Assembly (NCBI GenBank): GCA_900770655.1
Contig: CAAGLA010000023.1
Location: 31,174 to 95,173, forward strand
Reading direction: 5' to 3'
Source of the DNA: Bacteroidaceae bacterium
GTDB taxonomy: Bacteria; Bacteroidota; Bacteroidia; Bacteroidales; Bacteroidaceae
DNA: 64,000 nt
The notes under the pieces are model-generated. The model was not told where the DNA came from and searched no databases. It was given only the letters and a program-made list of their open reading frames with translations. Below are positions 1 to 10,500 of the stretch, piece by piece (position 1 is the stretch's first letter; each line of letters opens with the position of its first letter). A program made the translations under genes and the position numbers.

Positions 1-261
1 TCTGTCGTCGAGTTGTTCCCAACTGCCCGACATTACATAGCAGTATGGAGCCCCGCCCATAATATCGTGAAACATCTTGTTGCACGAACGCAGTATCATA
101 GGCCTGTTGCCCCAAGCAATGACCGATGCAAGAAGAGCCGATATCTCAATATCTTCTCTTTTAGTGAATGAATGTGGAAAACTTATAGGGTCGTCGTTTA
201 TAAACTCCTTGCGGTTGTAAAGAGCAACCTTCTCTTCAAGAATTATCTTTAGACGCTCCAT
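1..261 (-). CDS. TIGR02757 family protein (DUF2400), N-terminal part only
   Basis: The minus strand reads open from an ATG at 261 to the window edge, giving 87 residues of a protein that continues beyond base 1. The start MERLKIILEEK, then NDDPISFPHSFTKREDIEI and IAWGNRPMI, matches the N-terminus of the TIGR02757/DUF2400 family common in Bacteroidota, whose biochemical role is not established. The ATG overlaps the dapA stop codon by one base (TAATG), so the two are translationally coupled in one operon. Identification is by recalled family pattern. Confidence 0.8.
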   Translation of the reverse strand, partial: MERLKIILEEKVALYNRKEFINDDPISFPHSFTKREDIEISALLASVIAWGNRPMILRSCNKMFHDIMGGAPYCYVMSGSWEQLDDR

Positions 262-1148
262 TAGCCGTGAATAGTTGCTATTGCCTTTTGAAGCTGCCTG
301 CAAGTCTCTTCGCGTGCCGGAACAAGCGGCAGGCGAAGCACATTTTCCAAGCGCCCCTGAATATTCATAAGTGCCTTAACACCGCTTGGGTTACCATCGA
401 CAAATATCAGGCGGAAGAGCTCCTTAAGGCTCTCGTTCATTAAGCGGGCATCGTCTATGCGGCCCTCCTGAATAGCCCCGACGAGTTGTGTCATCTCACG
501 GGGGAATGCGTTGCCGAAGACCGATATGACACCTACACCGCCCGCCGACATAATATCGAAGGTCAGGGCATCGTCGCCCGAGAATACATCGAATTTTTCG
601 GGCTTTGTGGCAATGAGTTCCTTTATCTGTTCCATATCGCCCGATGCCGCCTTGTAACCAACAATGTTAGGGCAGTCGTTGGCCACGCGCACAACTGTAG
701 AAGGGAGAATATTCACTCCGGTGCGGCCGGGAACATTATACATATATATGGGGAGCGATGTCGCTTCCGAAATAGCCTTGTAGTGCAGGTATATACCCTC
801 TTGCGAAGGGCGGTTGTAGTATGGAGCCACCGACAGTATGGCATCTACGCCGGTCAGGTCCTCGTTCTTTATCTCCTCTACAACGGCACGTGTGCAGTTA
901 CCGCCAATACCCACCATTATGGGCAAACGGCCTGCAACCTGTTTTATGACGCGCTTTCTGATTTCACGTTTCTCCTCTGCGGTAAGAGTGGGAGTCTCGG
1001 CAGTTGTGCCAAGCACGCACAGGAAAGCTGTTCCGGCATCAATGTGCATTTGAACAAGCCTTTCAAGCGCTGTAAAATCTATATCACCGTTCTCAGTAAA
1101 TGGAGTTACAAGCGCAACGCCCATTCCTGTCAATCTTTGTCGCATCAT
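261..1148 (-). CDS. dapA: 4-hydroxy-tetrahydrodipicolinate synthase
   Basis: Condenses pyruvate with aspartate semialdehyde in the cytoplasm, the first committed step of the diaminopimelate/lysine pathway. The 295-residue length fits the family. Visible catalytic features are the GTTAE motif (Thr48-Thr49), Tyr137 in MYNVPGRTG, and the Schiff-base Lys166 in GYKAASGD. Two adjacent ATGs (1148 and 1145) are possible starts. A TAATTTTG box (minus strand, 1179-1172) lies just upstream and is a plausible -7 element. The downstream TIGR02757 gene overlaps by one base, so the pair is co-transcribed. Confidence 0.97.
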   Translation of the reverse strand: MMRQRLTGMGVALVTPFTENGDIDFTALERLVQMHIDAGTAFLCVLGTTAETPTLTAEEKREIRKRVIKQVAGRLPIMVGIGGNCTRAVVEEIKNEDLTGVDAILSVAPYYNRPSQEGIYLHYKAISEATSLPIYMYNVPGRTGVNILPSTVVRVANDCPNIVGYKAASGDMEQIKELIATKPEKFDVFSGDDALTFDIMSAGGVGVISVFGNAFPREMTQLVGAIQEGRIDDARLMNESLKELFRLIFVDGNPSGVKALMNIQGRLENVLRLPLVPAREETCRQLQKAIATIHG

Positions 1149-1235
1149 AATATCGTTTTTGTTTTGGAGTGCAAAATTACATCAAATTTTGCTATTATTT
1201 GTACAATTTATGATAAATAATATTAATTATAAATA

Positions 1236-3239
1236 TTACCGTTCACCAATCATCGAGAGAAACTCCTCTTCGTTCACAAGGGCAACCCCAAGCTTCTGCG
1301 CCTTTTCCAGTTTGGCGGGCCCCATATTTTCGCCGGCCAATATAAAAGAGGTCGCCTTACTCACACTGCCTACACTCTTCCCGCCATTCTTCTCTATGAG
1401 CTCTTTATATTCGTCGCGCGAATGGTGCGCGAACACTCCGCTTATAACAATGCTTTTACCCTGCAGAATGGTGGTACGGCCGGCAGTGCTCTCCTCTTCG
1501 GTCTCGAACCTGAGCCCGGCAGCCCTTAGTTGCTCTACAAGAGCCCTGTTGGCCTCGGTAGAGAAGAAAGCAATAACAGCAGCGGCAATGCGCTCGCCTA
1601 TCTCGTTTGTGGCAGTAAGTTCTTGTGCCTGAGCATTCATAAGAGCATCTATGTTGCCGAATGCACGCGCAAGGCGCTTGGCCACGGTAACACCCACATA
1701 GCGTATTCCAAGAGCAAACAGCACCCTTTCAAAAGGAACAGAGAGCGAAGATTTTATTCCCGAAACAATATTTTCGGCCGACTTTGCACCCATACGGGGC
1801 AGAAACATAAGGTCTTCTGGGGCAAGTTGGTAGAGGTCGGCAACGTTCTTCACCAAGCCATAGTTGAAAAGCATATCAACCGTTTCGGGCCCAATGGAAT
1901 CAATGTTCATTGCGTCGCGCCCCACAAAATGCTCTATTTTGCCCTTAATCTGCGGCGGGCAGGCCGTCTCGTTGGGGCAATAGTGCGCAGCCTCACCTTC
2001 GGAACGTACAAGTTCGGCACCACATTCGGGGCAACAACGCAGGAAATTCACCTTGTCGCCAACCATAAAGCGGGCATCGGTATCTACGCCGGTAATCTTG
2101 GGAATTATCTCACCGCCCTTTTCCACATAGACCATATCGCCTATGTGAAGGTCGAGTTTTTCTATTATATCGGCATTGTGCAGCGAAGCTCGCTTCACCA
2201 CCGTTCCCGACAGCTGTACCGGGTCGAGATTGGCCACCGGCGTTACAACACCCGTGCGGCCCACCTGATAGGTAACGGCATTAAGACGTGTCACAGCCCT
2301 TTCGGCCTGAAACTTATAGGCAATGGCCCAGCGTGGCGACTTTGCCGTGTAGCCCAAATTCTTCTGCTGGCGCAAAGAGTTCACCTTAAGCACTATGCCG
2401 TCGGTGGCAAAAGGCAGGTTCTTGCGTTCACCATCCATTGTGTCAATAAATTCAAAAACCTCTTCCAGCGTGCGGCACTTCTTTGTTGCAGAAGATACCT
2501 TAAAGCCCCACCCGGCCGCTGCACGAAGATTTTCGTAGTGGCCGTCTGCAGGCAAATTATCGCCAAGCATAAAGTAGAGATAGGCATCGAGGCCACGGCG
2601 GGCCACTTCCGAAGAATCCTGCAACTTAAGCGTTCCCGAAGCAGCATTGCGGGGATTGGCAAAGAGTGGCTCTTCCCTTTCGGCACGCTCACGGTTAAGG
2701 CGTTCAAAGACATCCCACGGCATAAGCACCTCGCCACGAATCTCAAATTCCTGCGGGTAACCGCTGCCCGCAAGCACAAGAGGAACAGTTCTTATAGTCC
2801 TGACGTTGGCCGTAACATCGTCGCCCTTTTCGCCGTCGCCGCGAGTGACAGCGCGGACAAGCCTGCCATTTTCGTATGTAAGAGAGATAGAAGTTCCGTC
2901 GAACTTCAGTTCGCAACAAATCTCAAACTCCTCGTTAAGAGCCCTCTTCACTCTATCGAAAAACTCCGTTACTTCGGCTTTTGAATAGGTATTGCCAAGC
3001 GAGAGCATAGGATATTTATGCACCACCTGTTTAAACTCCTTGGTAATATCGCTGCCCACACGCATAGTAGGCGACGAGGCATCGTACATACCCGGGTGCG
3101 CAGCCTCAAGCTCCTGCAGCTCGCGCAAAAGCATATCGAACTCATAGTCACTTATAGTAGGAGAGTTCATTACATAGTAACGGTGATTATGTTCGTGCAG
3201 TTGCCTGCGCAGTTCCAATATACGCTCTTTAGGGTCCAT
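1236..3239 (-). CDS. ligA: NAD-dependent DNA ligase LigA
   Basis: Seals nicks in DNA during replication and repair using NAD+. The 667-residue protein has the full domain order: Ia domain (HNHRYYV near residue 18), adenylation domain with the KxDG nucleophile (Lys102 in ELKFDG), OB fold, a four-cysteine zinc finger (CCPECGAEL ... HYCPNETACPP), helix-hairpin-helix repeats (FLPRMGAKSAENI) and a C-terminal BRCT domain (LQGKSIVISGVFAHHSRDEY). All expected motifs are present. A TATCTTCG box on the minus strand (3275-3268) is the likely -7 element. It is separated from dapA by 87 bases and is probably its own unit. Confidence 0.98.
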   Translation of the reverse strand: MDPKERILELRRQLHEHNHRYYVMNSPTISDYEFDMLLRELQELEAAHPGMYDASSPTMRVGSDITKEFKQVVHKYPMLSLGNTYSKAEVTEFFDRVKRALNEEFEICCELKFDGTSISLTYENGRLVRAVTRGDGEKGDDVTANVRTIRTVPLVLAGSGYPQEFEIRGEVLMPWDVFERLNRERAEREEPLFANPRNAASGTLKLQDSSEVARRGLDAYLYFMLGDNLPADGHYENLRAAAGWGFKVSSATKKCRTLEEVFEFIDTMDGERKNLPFATDGIVLKVNSLRQQKNLGYTAKSPRWAIAYKFQAERAVTRLNAVTYQVGRTGVVTPVANLDPVQLSGTVVKRASLHNADIIEKLDLHIGDMVYVEKGGEIIPKITGVDTDARFMVGDKVNFLRCCPECGAELVRSEGEAAHYCPNETACPPQIKGKIEHFVGRDAMNIDSIGPETVDMLFNYGLVKNVADLYQLAPEDLMFLPRMGAKSAENIVSGIKSSLSVPFERVLFALGIRYVGVTVAKRLARAFGNIDALMNAQAQELTATNEIGERIAAAVIAFFSTEANRALVEQLRAAGLRFETEEESTAGRTTILQGKSIVISGVFAHHSRDEYKELIEKNGGKSVGSVSKATSFILAGENMGPAKLEKAQKLGVALVNEEEFLSMIGER

Positions 3240-3295
3240 AGGAAATTGACTATATAAAAACTATGCGCGAAGATAGTAAAATTACAATAAAAAGA

Positions 3296-3340
3296 GCAGG
3301 GAAAGCAACCCATTTTTGCTATTCGGGTCACATTCCCTGC
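3296..3340 (-). terminator. Hairpin downstream of lipoprotein gene
   Basis: GCAGGGAA at 3296-3303 pairs with TTCCCTGC at 3333-3340. It lies 28 bases past the stop of the minus-strand gene 3368-3790 and upstream of ligA, where a transcription end is expected. Confidence 0.55.
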
Positions 3341-3367
3341 CTGTTCAATAGAAGTTCCTACGCCCTG

Positions 3368-3790
3368 TTAGAAAGGAACAGCGGCAAAAGTAACAAGCTG
3401 GAGCTGCTGGCCATAAATTTCGGTAACAGTGCTGCTCACATTGAAAGTATAACCGGCCTGTCTGTCGGCTCTTGCAAAGCCTGTACCCAAATTTGAGAAA
3501 CCGGTATTAGTGAGGTTATAGCAATAATTGTCCCAAGCAGTCTGGTTGTAGTTGTATACAAAAGTAACAGTGTTGCCTGCAACAAGATAACCAAGAGCAG
3601 TCTGGCTGAACTCAGGGAAAGCCGACAACATAGGAGCAACGCCAAGCTGCTGAGCCGGGGTTAGCATACCCATTTGATAGCCTGTCTTTGCAAACGCACT
3701 TGTAATAGACTTCTCGGTGCTGCACGATGTTGTAGAAACTGTAGCAACAAGCATAAGCAGCATAACTGAAAGTGTAAAGAGTTTTTTCAT
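3368..3790 (-). CDS. Small secreted lipoprotein, unknown function
   Basis: A 140-residue protein with an N-terminal Lys-Lys pair, a hydrophobic stretch and a cysteine at residue 23 in STTSCS. This suggests a lipoprotein signal, although the lipobox is looser than the proteobacterial one. The mature part is rich in Tyr, Thr, Asn and Phe, with NTVTFVYNYNQTAWDNY and a C-terminus ending FAAVPF. I do not recognise a named domain. It stands alone between ligA and the ATPase gene, with its own downstream hairpin. An envelope-associated role is inferred only from the signal. Confidence 0.65.
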   Translation of the reverse strand: MKKLFTLSVMLLMLVATVSTTSCSTEKSITSAFAKTGYQMGMLTPAQQLGVAPMLSAFPEFSQTALGYLVAGNTVTFVYNYNQTAWDNYCYNLTNTGFSNLGTGFARADRQAGYTFNVSSTVTEIYGQQLQLVTFAAVPF

Positions 3791-3948
3791 AACTATAATA
3801 ATTTAATTCAATATATACAATCCCAGACAACTGTAGCCGAAAGGCGTTGCACCGCCCCACAACCACCGAAGCAGAATTTTAGGCAAAAGTACACATTTTT
3901 ATCATATTATCACCTTTATCGGAACAAAATAAATGCATTATAATAATT

Positions 3949-5202
3949 TTAAACTTTCAAACTTTCTCTATCGAGCAAAAACTCATAGATGTTCATAAAA
4001 ACCACACCGTTTTCGTCTTGATAACGCTTCACAGGGTCTTCAGTGATTACAAACTTTTGGAAACTGTCCGATATATTCATCAATGAGCGTAATTCCTGTT
4101 CTCGTTTCTCTTCATTTGGCAATCTCAAAGCAGATTGTATGTAGCATCGTTTACTTCCTTCATTACACACGAAATCAACTTCCAATTGTTTGCGTTGGCT
4201 CTTGCCCTCCTCATCTTTGGTATTTACCACAACAACACCCACATCAACCATCAATCCACGAGTGCGAAGCTCATTGTATATTAGATTTTCCAGCAAATGT
4301 GTTACTTCATACTGGCGAAAATTCAGACGGGCGTTGCGCAATCCTAAATCGGCGAAATAGTATTTGGCCGGAGTGTCAATGTATTTCTTGCCTTTAATGT
4401 CGTATCGTATTGACTTTTCTACCATAAAGACTTCTTGCAGTATTTCAAGGTAGAAACTTATTGTATTTGGAGATATAGAGACATTCTTGACAGACTTAAA
4501 GGTATTGACCAACTTATTAGGATTGACAAGACCTCCGATTGAAGATGAAAGGATATTGATAAGTTCTTCCATTTCTTCCTCGTTCTTTATTTTATATCTC
4601 TCCAATATATCGGTAATATATGTCTTCTTGAATAATGTCTGAAGATATGTCATCTTCTCCTCATTGCCCCGCATTGTTGCAATCATAGGTAGTCCTCCAA
4701 AAGTCATATACTCTTCCATTGCCTCCTCGCGTGAACCCTCAAAGACAGAGAAAAACTCACTAAACGATAAAGGAGCAACTTTTATCTCATCACCACGACC
4801 ACGAAATTCTGTAATAACATCGCTCGATAAGAACTTGGAGTTACTACCTGTTACATATACATCTACATTGGGAATTTTAAGATAACTATTCAGTACATCC
4901 TCAAACTCATCCACCCACTGCACCTCATCAAGCATCACATAGTGCATACCCTCTTTTGCTATGCGGGCATCTATGTGTTCAAGCAAAGCATCGGGATTGC
5001 GAAGTTTCTTGTTACGACGATCCTCCAAATCAATCTTTATTATATGCTCATCATCTACTCCTTGTGCTTTCAAATAGTCACTAAACAAATTGAAAAGTAA
5101 ATACGACTTACCACAACGGCGTATTCCGGTTACAACCTTTATCATTCCGTTGTGCATACTCCTAATGAGTCTGTTTAGGTATAAATCACGCTTAATCTCC
5201 AT
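3949..5202 (-). CDS. AAA-family ATPase with C-terminal DUF4143 domain
   Basis: A 417-residue member of a family of solitary ATPases abundant in Bacteroidota whose cellular role is poorly known. The Walker A motif GIRRCGKSY lies near residue 27 and a Walker B-type YVMLDEVQWVDEF follows; the sensor-like VYVTGSNSKFLSSD and the C-terminal DUF4143 nuclease-like half with EVDFVCNEG are visible. An upstream ATG at 5322 would add 40 residues but sits inside a long palindrome, so MEIKRDLYLNRL at 5202 is preferred. It reads towards the lipoprotein gene and is separated from phage cluster L by a terminator. Confidence 0.85.
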   Translation of the reverse strand: MEIKRDLYLNRLIRSMHNGMIKVVTGIRRCGKSYLLFNLFSDYLKAQGVDDEHIIKIDLEDRRNKKLRNPDALLEHIDARIAKEGMHYVMLDEVQWVDEFEDVLNSYLKIPNVDVYVTGSNSKFLSSDVITEFRGRGDEIKVAPLSFSEFFSVFEGSREEAMEEYMTFGGLPMIATMRGNEEKMTYLQTLFKKTYITDILERYKIKNEEEMEELINILSSSIGGLVNPNKLVNTFKSVKNVSISPNTISFYLEILQEVFMVEKSIRYDIKGKKYIDTPAKYYFADLGLRNARLNFRQYEVTHLLENLIYNELRTRGLMVDVGVVVVNTKDEEGKSQRKQLEVDFVCNEGSKRCYIQSALRLPNEEKREQELRSLMNISDSFQKFVITEDPVKRYQDENGVVFMNIYEFLLDRESLKV

Positions 5203-5306
5203 ATATACCACTGAATATTTTTGCGTAAAAACGCTTTTTTGTTCAGCAAAGATAATCCCTATTAAGAAAAAAGCCAAATAAAAAGAACTTAAAAATGAAT
5301 TCTTAC

Positions 5307-5361
5307 CACCTAAACATAGCAATAGCCTGCAAAACTCGCAGGCTATTGCTATGTTTAGGTG
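5307..5361. terminator. 24-bp-arm hairpin downstream of phage cluster L
   Basis: The arm at 5307-5330 is perfectly complementary to 5338-5361, with a 7-base loop (AAAACTC). It follows the portal stop (5404) on the minus strand by 43 bases and isolates the phage operon from the downstream ATPase gene. Confidence 0.85.
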
Positions 5362-5403
5362 CTTTGTCCTATGATTTAGAATCAGATTACAACAAACAAA
5401 AGA

Positions 5404-7473
5404 CTAACGGTGCACCCCACCGGCTGGCGACGCGGGATGTTGCGTGAGCATAGCGCCGCCGCTTGGGGCGGGTGGCAATGGTTGTTCCGCAGTGCCTGTA
5501 CCGGCCGGCGGTAACATTGCCGCTGCCTGCGCTGCAGCACCCGTGGGAATAGCACCTTCGCCTGCGCCCACCTGCAACTGCTGCAACAGTTCGGGCGGTA
5601 TACCCTCCATAGCAATGCCGCGTGCCGCCTGCTCTTCGTTGCGTTTCACGGCTTCCAGTATCTTGGAAGCAAACGGATAGGAAGAGTTTTCGAGCATTGT
5701 CTTCAGGTCCACTGCGTTCGAGCGGAACAGTTCCATAAGGAAATCGTTTGCCAGCATCTGGTATGCGGGCGTGTTGTAGCCTTCGGAAACGGTTATATCG
5801 AACTCGCACTCCTGTACCTTTTCGGGGTCGTACCAGCGCGCCTCTTCTCTGTACTGTGCGCCGGCAATGTCTATATAGCGTTTTTCGGAATAGAACTGCT
5901 GTATTGTCTTCATCACCTTTGTGTCGCGACGGCGGCGGAAGGTTCTGAAGCTGTCGAGTATACCGCGCAGGTTAAGCGATGAATTCTGTACCTGCTGTGC
6001 ATATAGCATTGCCGGTGTTCCGGCAGTAGGCGCCTGTCCCTGCATAGCCGAATTCACTCCCGATATTTCGTTTATGAGCCTCAGCTGCAGGTTCAGAAGT
6101 TCAAAATCGCCCGCCACAGCTGCCCCGCTGTTGTACTGCCGCACCACTCCGTCTATGCTCTGTCCGGGTTTCAGTTTAACGAACAGCACTCCGTTGTAGC
6201 GCACATATTCATCGACCACCTCTTCGCGCGACATACTCTCAAAGGCTTCGTCGTCGACAACAAGAACACCTTTCGACGATGTTCCGCGTATGAAGTCTAT
6301 GAGCGTTGCGGTGCGGTTTATCGCACGTTGCTGGTCTATGAACTGCTCTACATAATTGCCTAAGCGCCCCTGTACCAGCGGGTAGAGATGCAGCACATAG
6401 TTGTGCTCGCCGTGCCAGTATGGGCTGCGCCCCTCTTGTAGAGAATCGCCGTAGGGCGACATATAGCGATAGTACCAGTAGCGTTCGGTGTCGAAACTGT
6501 AATCGACCAGCAGCAGTTCCTCTTCGGGGATGCCTGCGGCGGCGCCCTCTTGCCTGCGGCGGTCGTTTTCGGCATCGAGCGCATCCCTGCTCTCTTTGGT
6601 GTATGGAAGATAGCCCCACGTGCCGCGCTTCTCGTCGCTCCACAGGTAGGCATCGCGCGATTCGAGCTTCCAGCCGAGAATCACCCGGCAGAGGTCGGAG
6701 CGCGACGCTGTGTGGAATGTGAGGTTCTGCACCTCGTTGCCCTGCATTGCACGGTGGTCGCTCGCCACTGAGTATGCAACGCTGCCGTATATCTCTTTTA
6801 TGCGCTCCTTCTCTTCGGCTGTCTTCCCAAAGTGCGACAGCACATCGTCGAGCGGCAGGTCGAACAGTTCGCCAATGCAGTTCACATCCCACATACGCAC
6901 ATCTTCGAGGTTTGTGTTGAAGAATAGACGTGCGGGGTTTACATCGTACACCCATACATCCCTGCGGTTCTTGGCGGGGTTTATCCCGTACTCCACACGT
7001 TGCGCGGTCATACCGCCGTTGAGCAACATACGCATTGAATTCGAGTCGACCTCTTCGAGCTCGTTGATATCGTGTACATACTCAATGGCAATGGACATCA
7101 TTTCTCCCACCTTGCTCTCTTTCTGGTCGCGCGCGGTGCATACAGGGCGCATAAGATTCTGTCTCAGCTGGCCGTCTATATTGCTTAGAATGGGAGCTAT
7201 CATATTGTTCTTAAGCGGTACCTTCCCGTTCTTTTTTATAAGGTCGCCCTCTTTTATCTGTGCAAGGGTGTCGGGGTCGGTGACATAGTCGCCCCATTGG
7301 TCGCCATAGCTGTACATAAGGCTTCGCCGCATTTTGCGGCGAGCCTCGTCGAGTGCGTTCCAGCAGGCTGCACATTCGTTAAGAAAATCGACCGCGCTAC
7401 CCTTTTCCCGAGATTGGTACACCGGCGGCTTTTTTGCCGCCGGCTTTACTCTCTTGTCAAGAAACTTATTCAT
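5404..7473 (-). CDS. Phage portal protein (podovirus/crAss-like type)
   Basis: A 689-residue protein that would form the dodecameric ring at the capsid vertex through which DNA is packaged and ejected. It has the pattern of large portals of Bacteroidetes podoviruses: MYSYGDQWGDY near the N-terminus, IAPILSNIDGQLRQN, a central wing/stem region with QQRAINRTATLIDFIRG, the INEISGVNSAMQGQ helix, and a Pro/Ala/Gly-rich C-terminal tail ending GGVHR. The length is near that of P22-like portals. It is the last gene of the minus-strand unit starting at 12579, 30 bases after the ejection protein gene. No frameshift or stop is seen, so it appears functional. Assignment rests on fold-family pattern, not a search. 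Confidence 0.8.
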   Translation of the reverse strand: MNKFLDKRVKPAAKKPPVYQSREKGSAVDFLNECAACWNALDEARRKMRRSLMYSYGDQWGDYVTDPDTLAQIKEGDLIKKNGKVPLKNNMIAPILSNIDGQLRQNLMRPVCTARDQKESKVGEMMSIAIEYVHDINELEEVDSNSMRMLLNGGMTAQRVEYGINPAKNRRDVWVYDVNPARLFFNTNLEDVRMWDVNCIGELFDLPLDDVLSHFGKTAEEKERIKEIYGSVAYSVASDHRAMQGNEVQNLTFHTASRSDLCRVILGWKLESRDAYLWSDEKRGTWGYLPYTKESRDALDAENDRRRQEGAAAGIPEEELLLVDYSFDTERYWYYRYMSPYGDSLQEGRSPYWHGEHNYVLHLYPLVQGRLGNYVEQFIDQQRAINRTATLIDFIRGTSSKGVLVVDDEAFESMSREEVVDEYVRYNGVLFVKLKPGQSIDGVVRQYNSGAAVAGDFELLNLQLRLINEISGVNSAMQGQAPTAGTPAMLYAQQVQNSSLNLRGILDSFRTFRRRRDTKVMKTIQQFYSEKRYIDIAGAQYREEARWYDPEKVQECEFDITVSEGYNTPAYQMLANDFLMELFRSNAVDLKTMLENSSYPFASKILEAVKRNEEQAARGIAMEGIPPELLQQLQVGAGEGAIPTGAAAQAAAMLPPAGTGTAEQPLPPAPSGGAMLTQHPASPAGGVHR

Positions 7474-7503
7474 AATTACAAAAACAGATTTGTCAATAAA
7501 TCA

Positions 7504-10500
7504 TCAGTTAGGCAGGTTCTCCTCTTCGTTTTCGCCCGGTATGCCACCCCTGCGTCTGTTGCGCAATTCACGGTCGTACTCTATTCTGCGCCTTCTGTTG
7601 TTGTACCAACCATACCCTTCCTCTCTTCGGGGGTCGTAGTTGTTGAAATAGTAGTGACGCATCATATTGTCGTAAATATCGCTGGTAGACATTCCGTTCT
7701 CACCTCGCTCATAGAACTGCGGAAGCGAAGGGTTGCCTTCGGGGGTCTGGAGCATTTTGTCATATATTATATCGAGCGGTCCATTAAAATAACGGCGCCA
7801 TTGTATCGGAGGGTAATTATACCTACCATTCTCATTTGCATTGCCGTTGCTCTCCTCGGCCGGTTCTCTTTTTACGGCAACACCCCTGCCATAGCTTATA
7901 AAGTCACTTTCGGGCTCTGTGGGAGTGCTCACGGGAAGCCCTCTTCCCGTAAGACGGTAGAGCAGATAGTCGTCGAAGGTGGGGAAATTACGCCTGAACT
8001 CTTCGGGGCTAAAACCATACTCTCTCCTGAATTCCGCAGCTATGTTTCCGTCGGCATCGAAGCCGGGCATACTGTTCCTTGCTGCAGTAAATGAACTGAG
8101 AATGCGCCTCGCCTCGTTGTAACGCTGCGAAAGGCGTGTGTTTACACCAAAAAGATTGCTCAGCACATTCCTTGTATACATATCGTACTCCTGAGCAGTA
8201 TTCCGCGGAGCAGAAGGCCGCTCACCACCGCCCGCAGGGGCGTCTTCGGAGGGAAGGCGGAGCTTATTGGCGTCGACGTAATTCATTATATCGTCGTGCG
8301 AGAAGTTCAACATATCCCTTAATTCGGCCTGTTTCTCTTCGGGCAGGTATCTGTAATTGAACAGTCCCTTCCATTCAAGCATATTTTCCGGGGTATTGGC
8401 AAAGAAAGAGCCGTCTGCGATTCCCTCTCTCACCCAGTTGCCATAGGCCTCTCGGTTGGTATATGTGGCCTCGGGCCTGAGTGCCGAATTGAAATTGCCG
8501 AAAAGAGTTGCGCGGTAATTTTCGGGCGCTATGCGTTTCTGCATATAACGGCTGTGCTGGCGCAACAGGAACTCAAGGTCGGCTTCGGAAATTCTGCGGT
8601 TACTGCCGGTATATATGTTCAGTCTCAGAAGCATACCCCGCACAAAGTCTTTGAAGCGACGCAAAAGGCCTCTTTCCTGAACGCTTGGGCTCGTCTTTTC
8701 TACCAAATGTGCAAGATACTCCTCAACAGCCCTGTATTTATTGGAGTTATAGCGCCTCTGCATCTCGTTTATGCCACGGAGCACATCGCCCGAAGCACGC
8801 CTGTATATCTCTTCGAGGAAATTGTTAAGGTGTTTGCCGAACAGTCTCTCAAGCCCCAAGTGGCCTACCACTTCGTGAACAAATGTCTTCTCCAACTCTT
8901 CGGTCGACCTGATATTAGGCAAGTTAATGTGTATTTTGCCATTGTGCAACCAGCCAAGAGCCGCCAATTGGGTGTTGTAATTATCCACAGCATCAATATC
9001 ACCGGCCTGCGGGCGCGGTATATCGCGTTCGTTGTTGATGAAGCTGACCTCTTGTCCAAACCTTTCGGAAAGGCTCTTAGCCCGCAAGCGGTACTCCTCC
9101 ATATCGGCCTCGGTATTTCTGGCACCATTCATATTCCAAGCATAGCCGTTGTCGGTTTCAGGTATTTCTATCGGCGTCACGAAAGAACTCCGCGAATTCT
9201 TTCCGTTGTTTCTTGATTCGTTCTTTTCAGCAGCCACCCTTTCGTCTTCGCGCCTGTTTGTACCTTCGAAGTAGGGCTCGCGTTCGAAAGCACTGCTGCT
9301 ACGGTAGCTCTCAACCTCTCTGTCCCAAATATCATTGTTGCTCAACCCGGCAAGTCGGCTCCTGCTGCCCATTTCCGACAATACAAGCGAACGCACCTCG
9401 TTGGTACCGCTCTTAAGGCGGTTCACCTCTTCGCCCACAAAGGCGAGATACTCGTCGAGAGCCCTGTTTTCGGCCTCAGTGCACCTGAAGGCGGTCTTTT
9501 CTATGGCATATAGCAGGCTGTTTTCGGGCAGAGAATGTTTCCTTTCGAGTTGACGGCGTTTGTTGGAGAGAAGCTCCGCCATACCGGTCTCGTTGTACGA
9601 TGAGCGGGAAAGGATATCTCCTACAATATCCGATTCGCGGTTGCTCAGCGGCTCACCTTTGGCCCTGCGGTAGAGTATATCGGATATTTCATCTACCGCA
9701 ATACCCTTCTCCTGAGCATAAAGCCCTGCCTGACGCAAGAAGTTCTGCGAATCCAAGCCGCTTGTCAGTTCGTACTCGAAGGCTGCAATTCTGTTTCTTC
9801 TTATATTGCTCTTCTCCACAAGGAAATAGCTTCTGGCACTTGCCGGAGTGTCGAACTCGTTACGTTCAATCTTGCGGCCGGCGAAGTCGTATGTGGTAAC
9901 ATACCACTTGCTGTCGCTCCCCTGCTCCACAGAAAAATCGAACGTAAGAGGAGGAGTTGAGGTCAATTTGTTCTCAACGACAAAGAGCAGCTTTGCACGT
10001 GTCGACGCCGAAAGCTCCTCGCTCGACATAAGCCTTATGTAATCTTCCGTTACAGCCTCGGAATTACGGCCGCTGCCATAGGAAGAGATATTCAGCTCTC
10101 TCTCCAATCTCGATATGAACTCTTCGGGGTTTACGTTGAGTTGGCGCAGTTCGGCCTGTTCCGACCTTGAGAGCCTGTATTCGGGCCTTAGCCTGCCATT
10201 GCCGTCGAGCTTTAGTCCGGCACCGCGCGTGAGCCAGTGTGTCGTCTTCATTACACCCAGCGTTGCCATACTCTCGCCAAAGTCGTACAGCAAATCTATT
10301 GGTTCAATATCCACACCGCTTAGCAGTTTGCTTGCCTCACCACTTGCTGTAAAGACAGCCGATTCGGCACTTAGAATACCTGTCGATGCCGCAAGACGAC
10401 GGCCACCGGTGAGCCCGCGCGCTGCGTGACGCAGAGGAGTACCTACAACGCCCAGCGTGCCGCCAGTAGCAAAGCCACCGCCAAAGGCGCTTGCAGCACG

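Noticed and set aside
1530..2984. Long plus-strand open frame opposite ligA
   Set aside because: Mirror of a GC-biased real gene; its sequence is rich in His, Arg and Cys with no family pattern, and ligA is certain.
3949..5322. Longer 457-residue form of the AAA ATPase
   Set aside because: Its start codon lies within the palindromic terminator and the added residues are hydrophobic and unlike the family's N-terminus.
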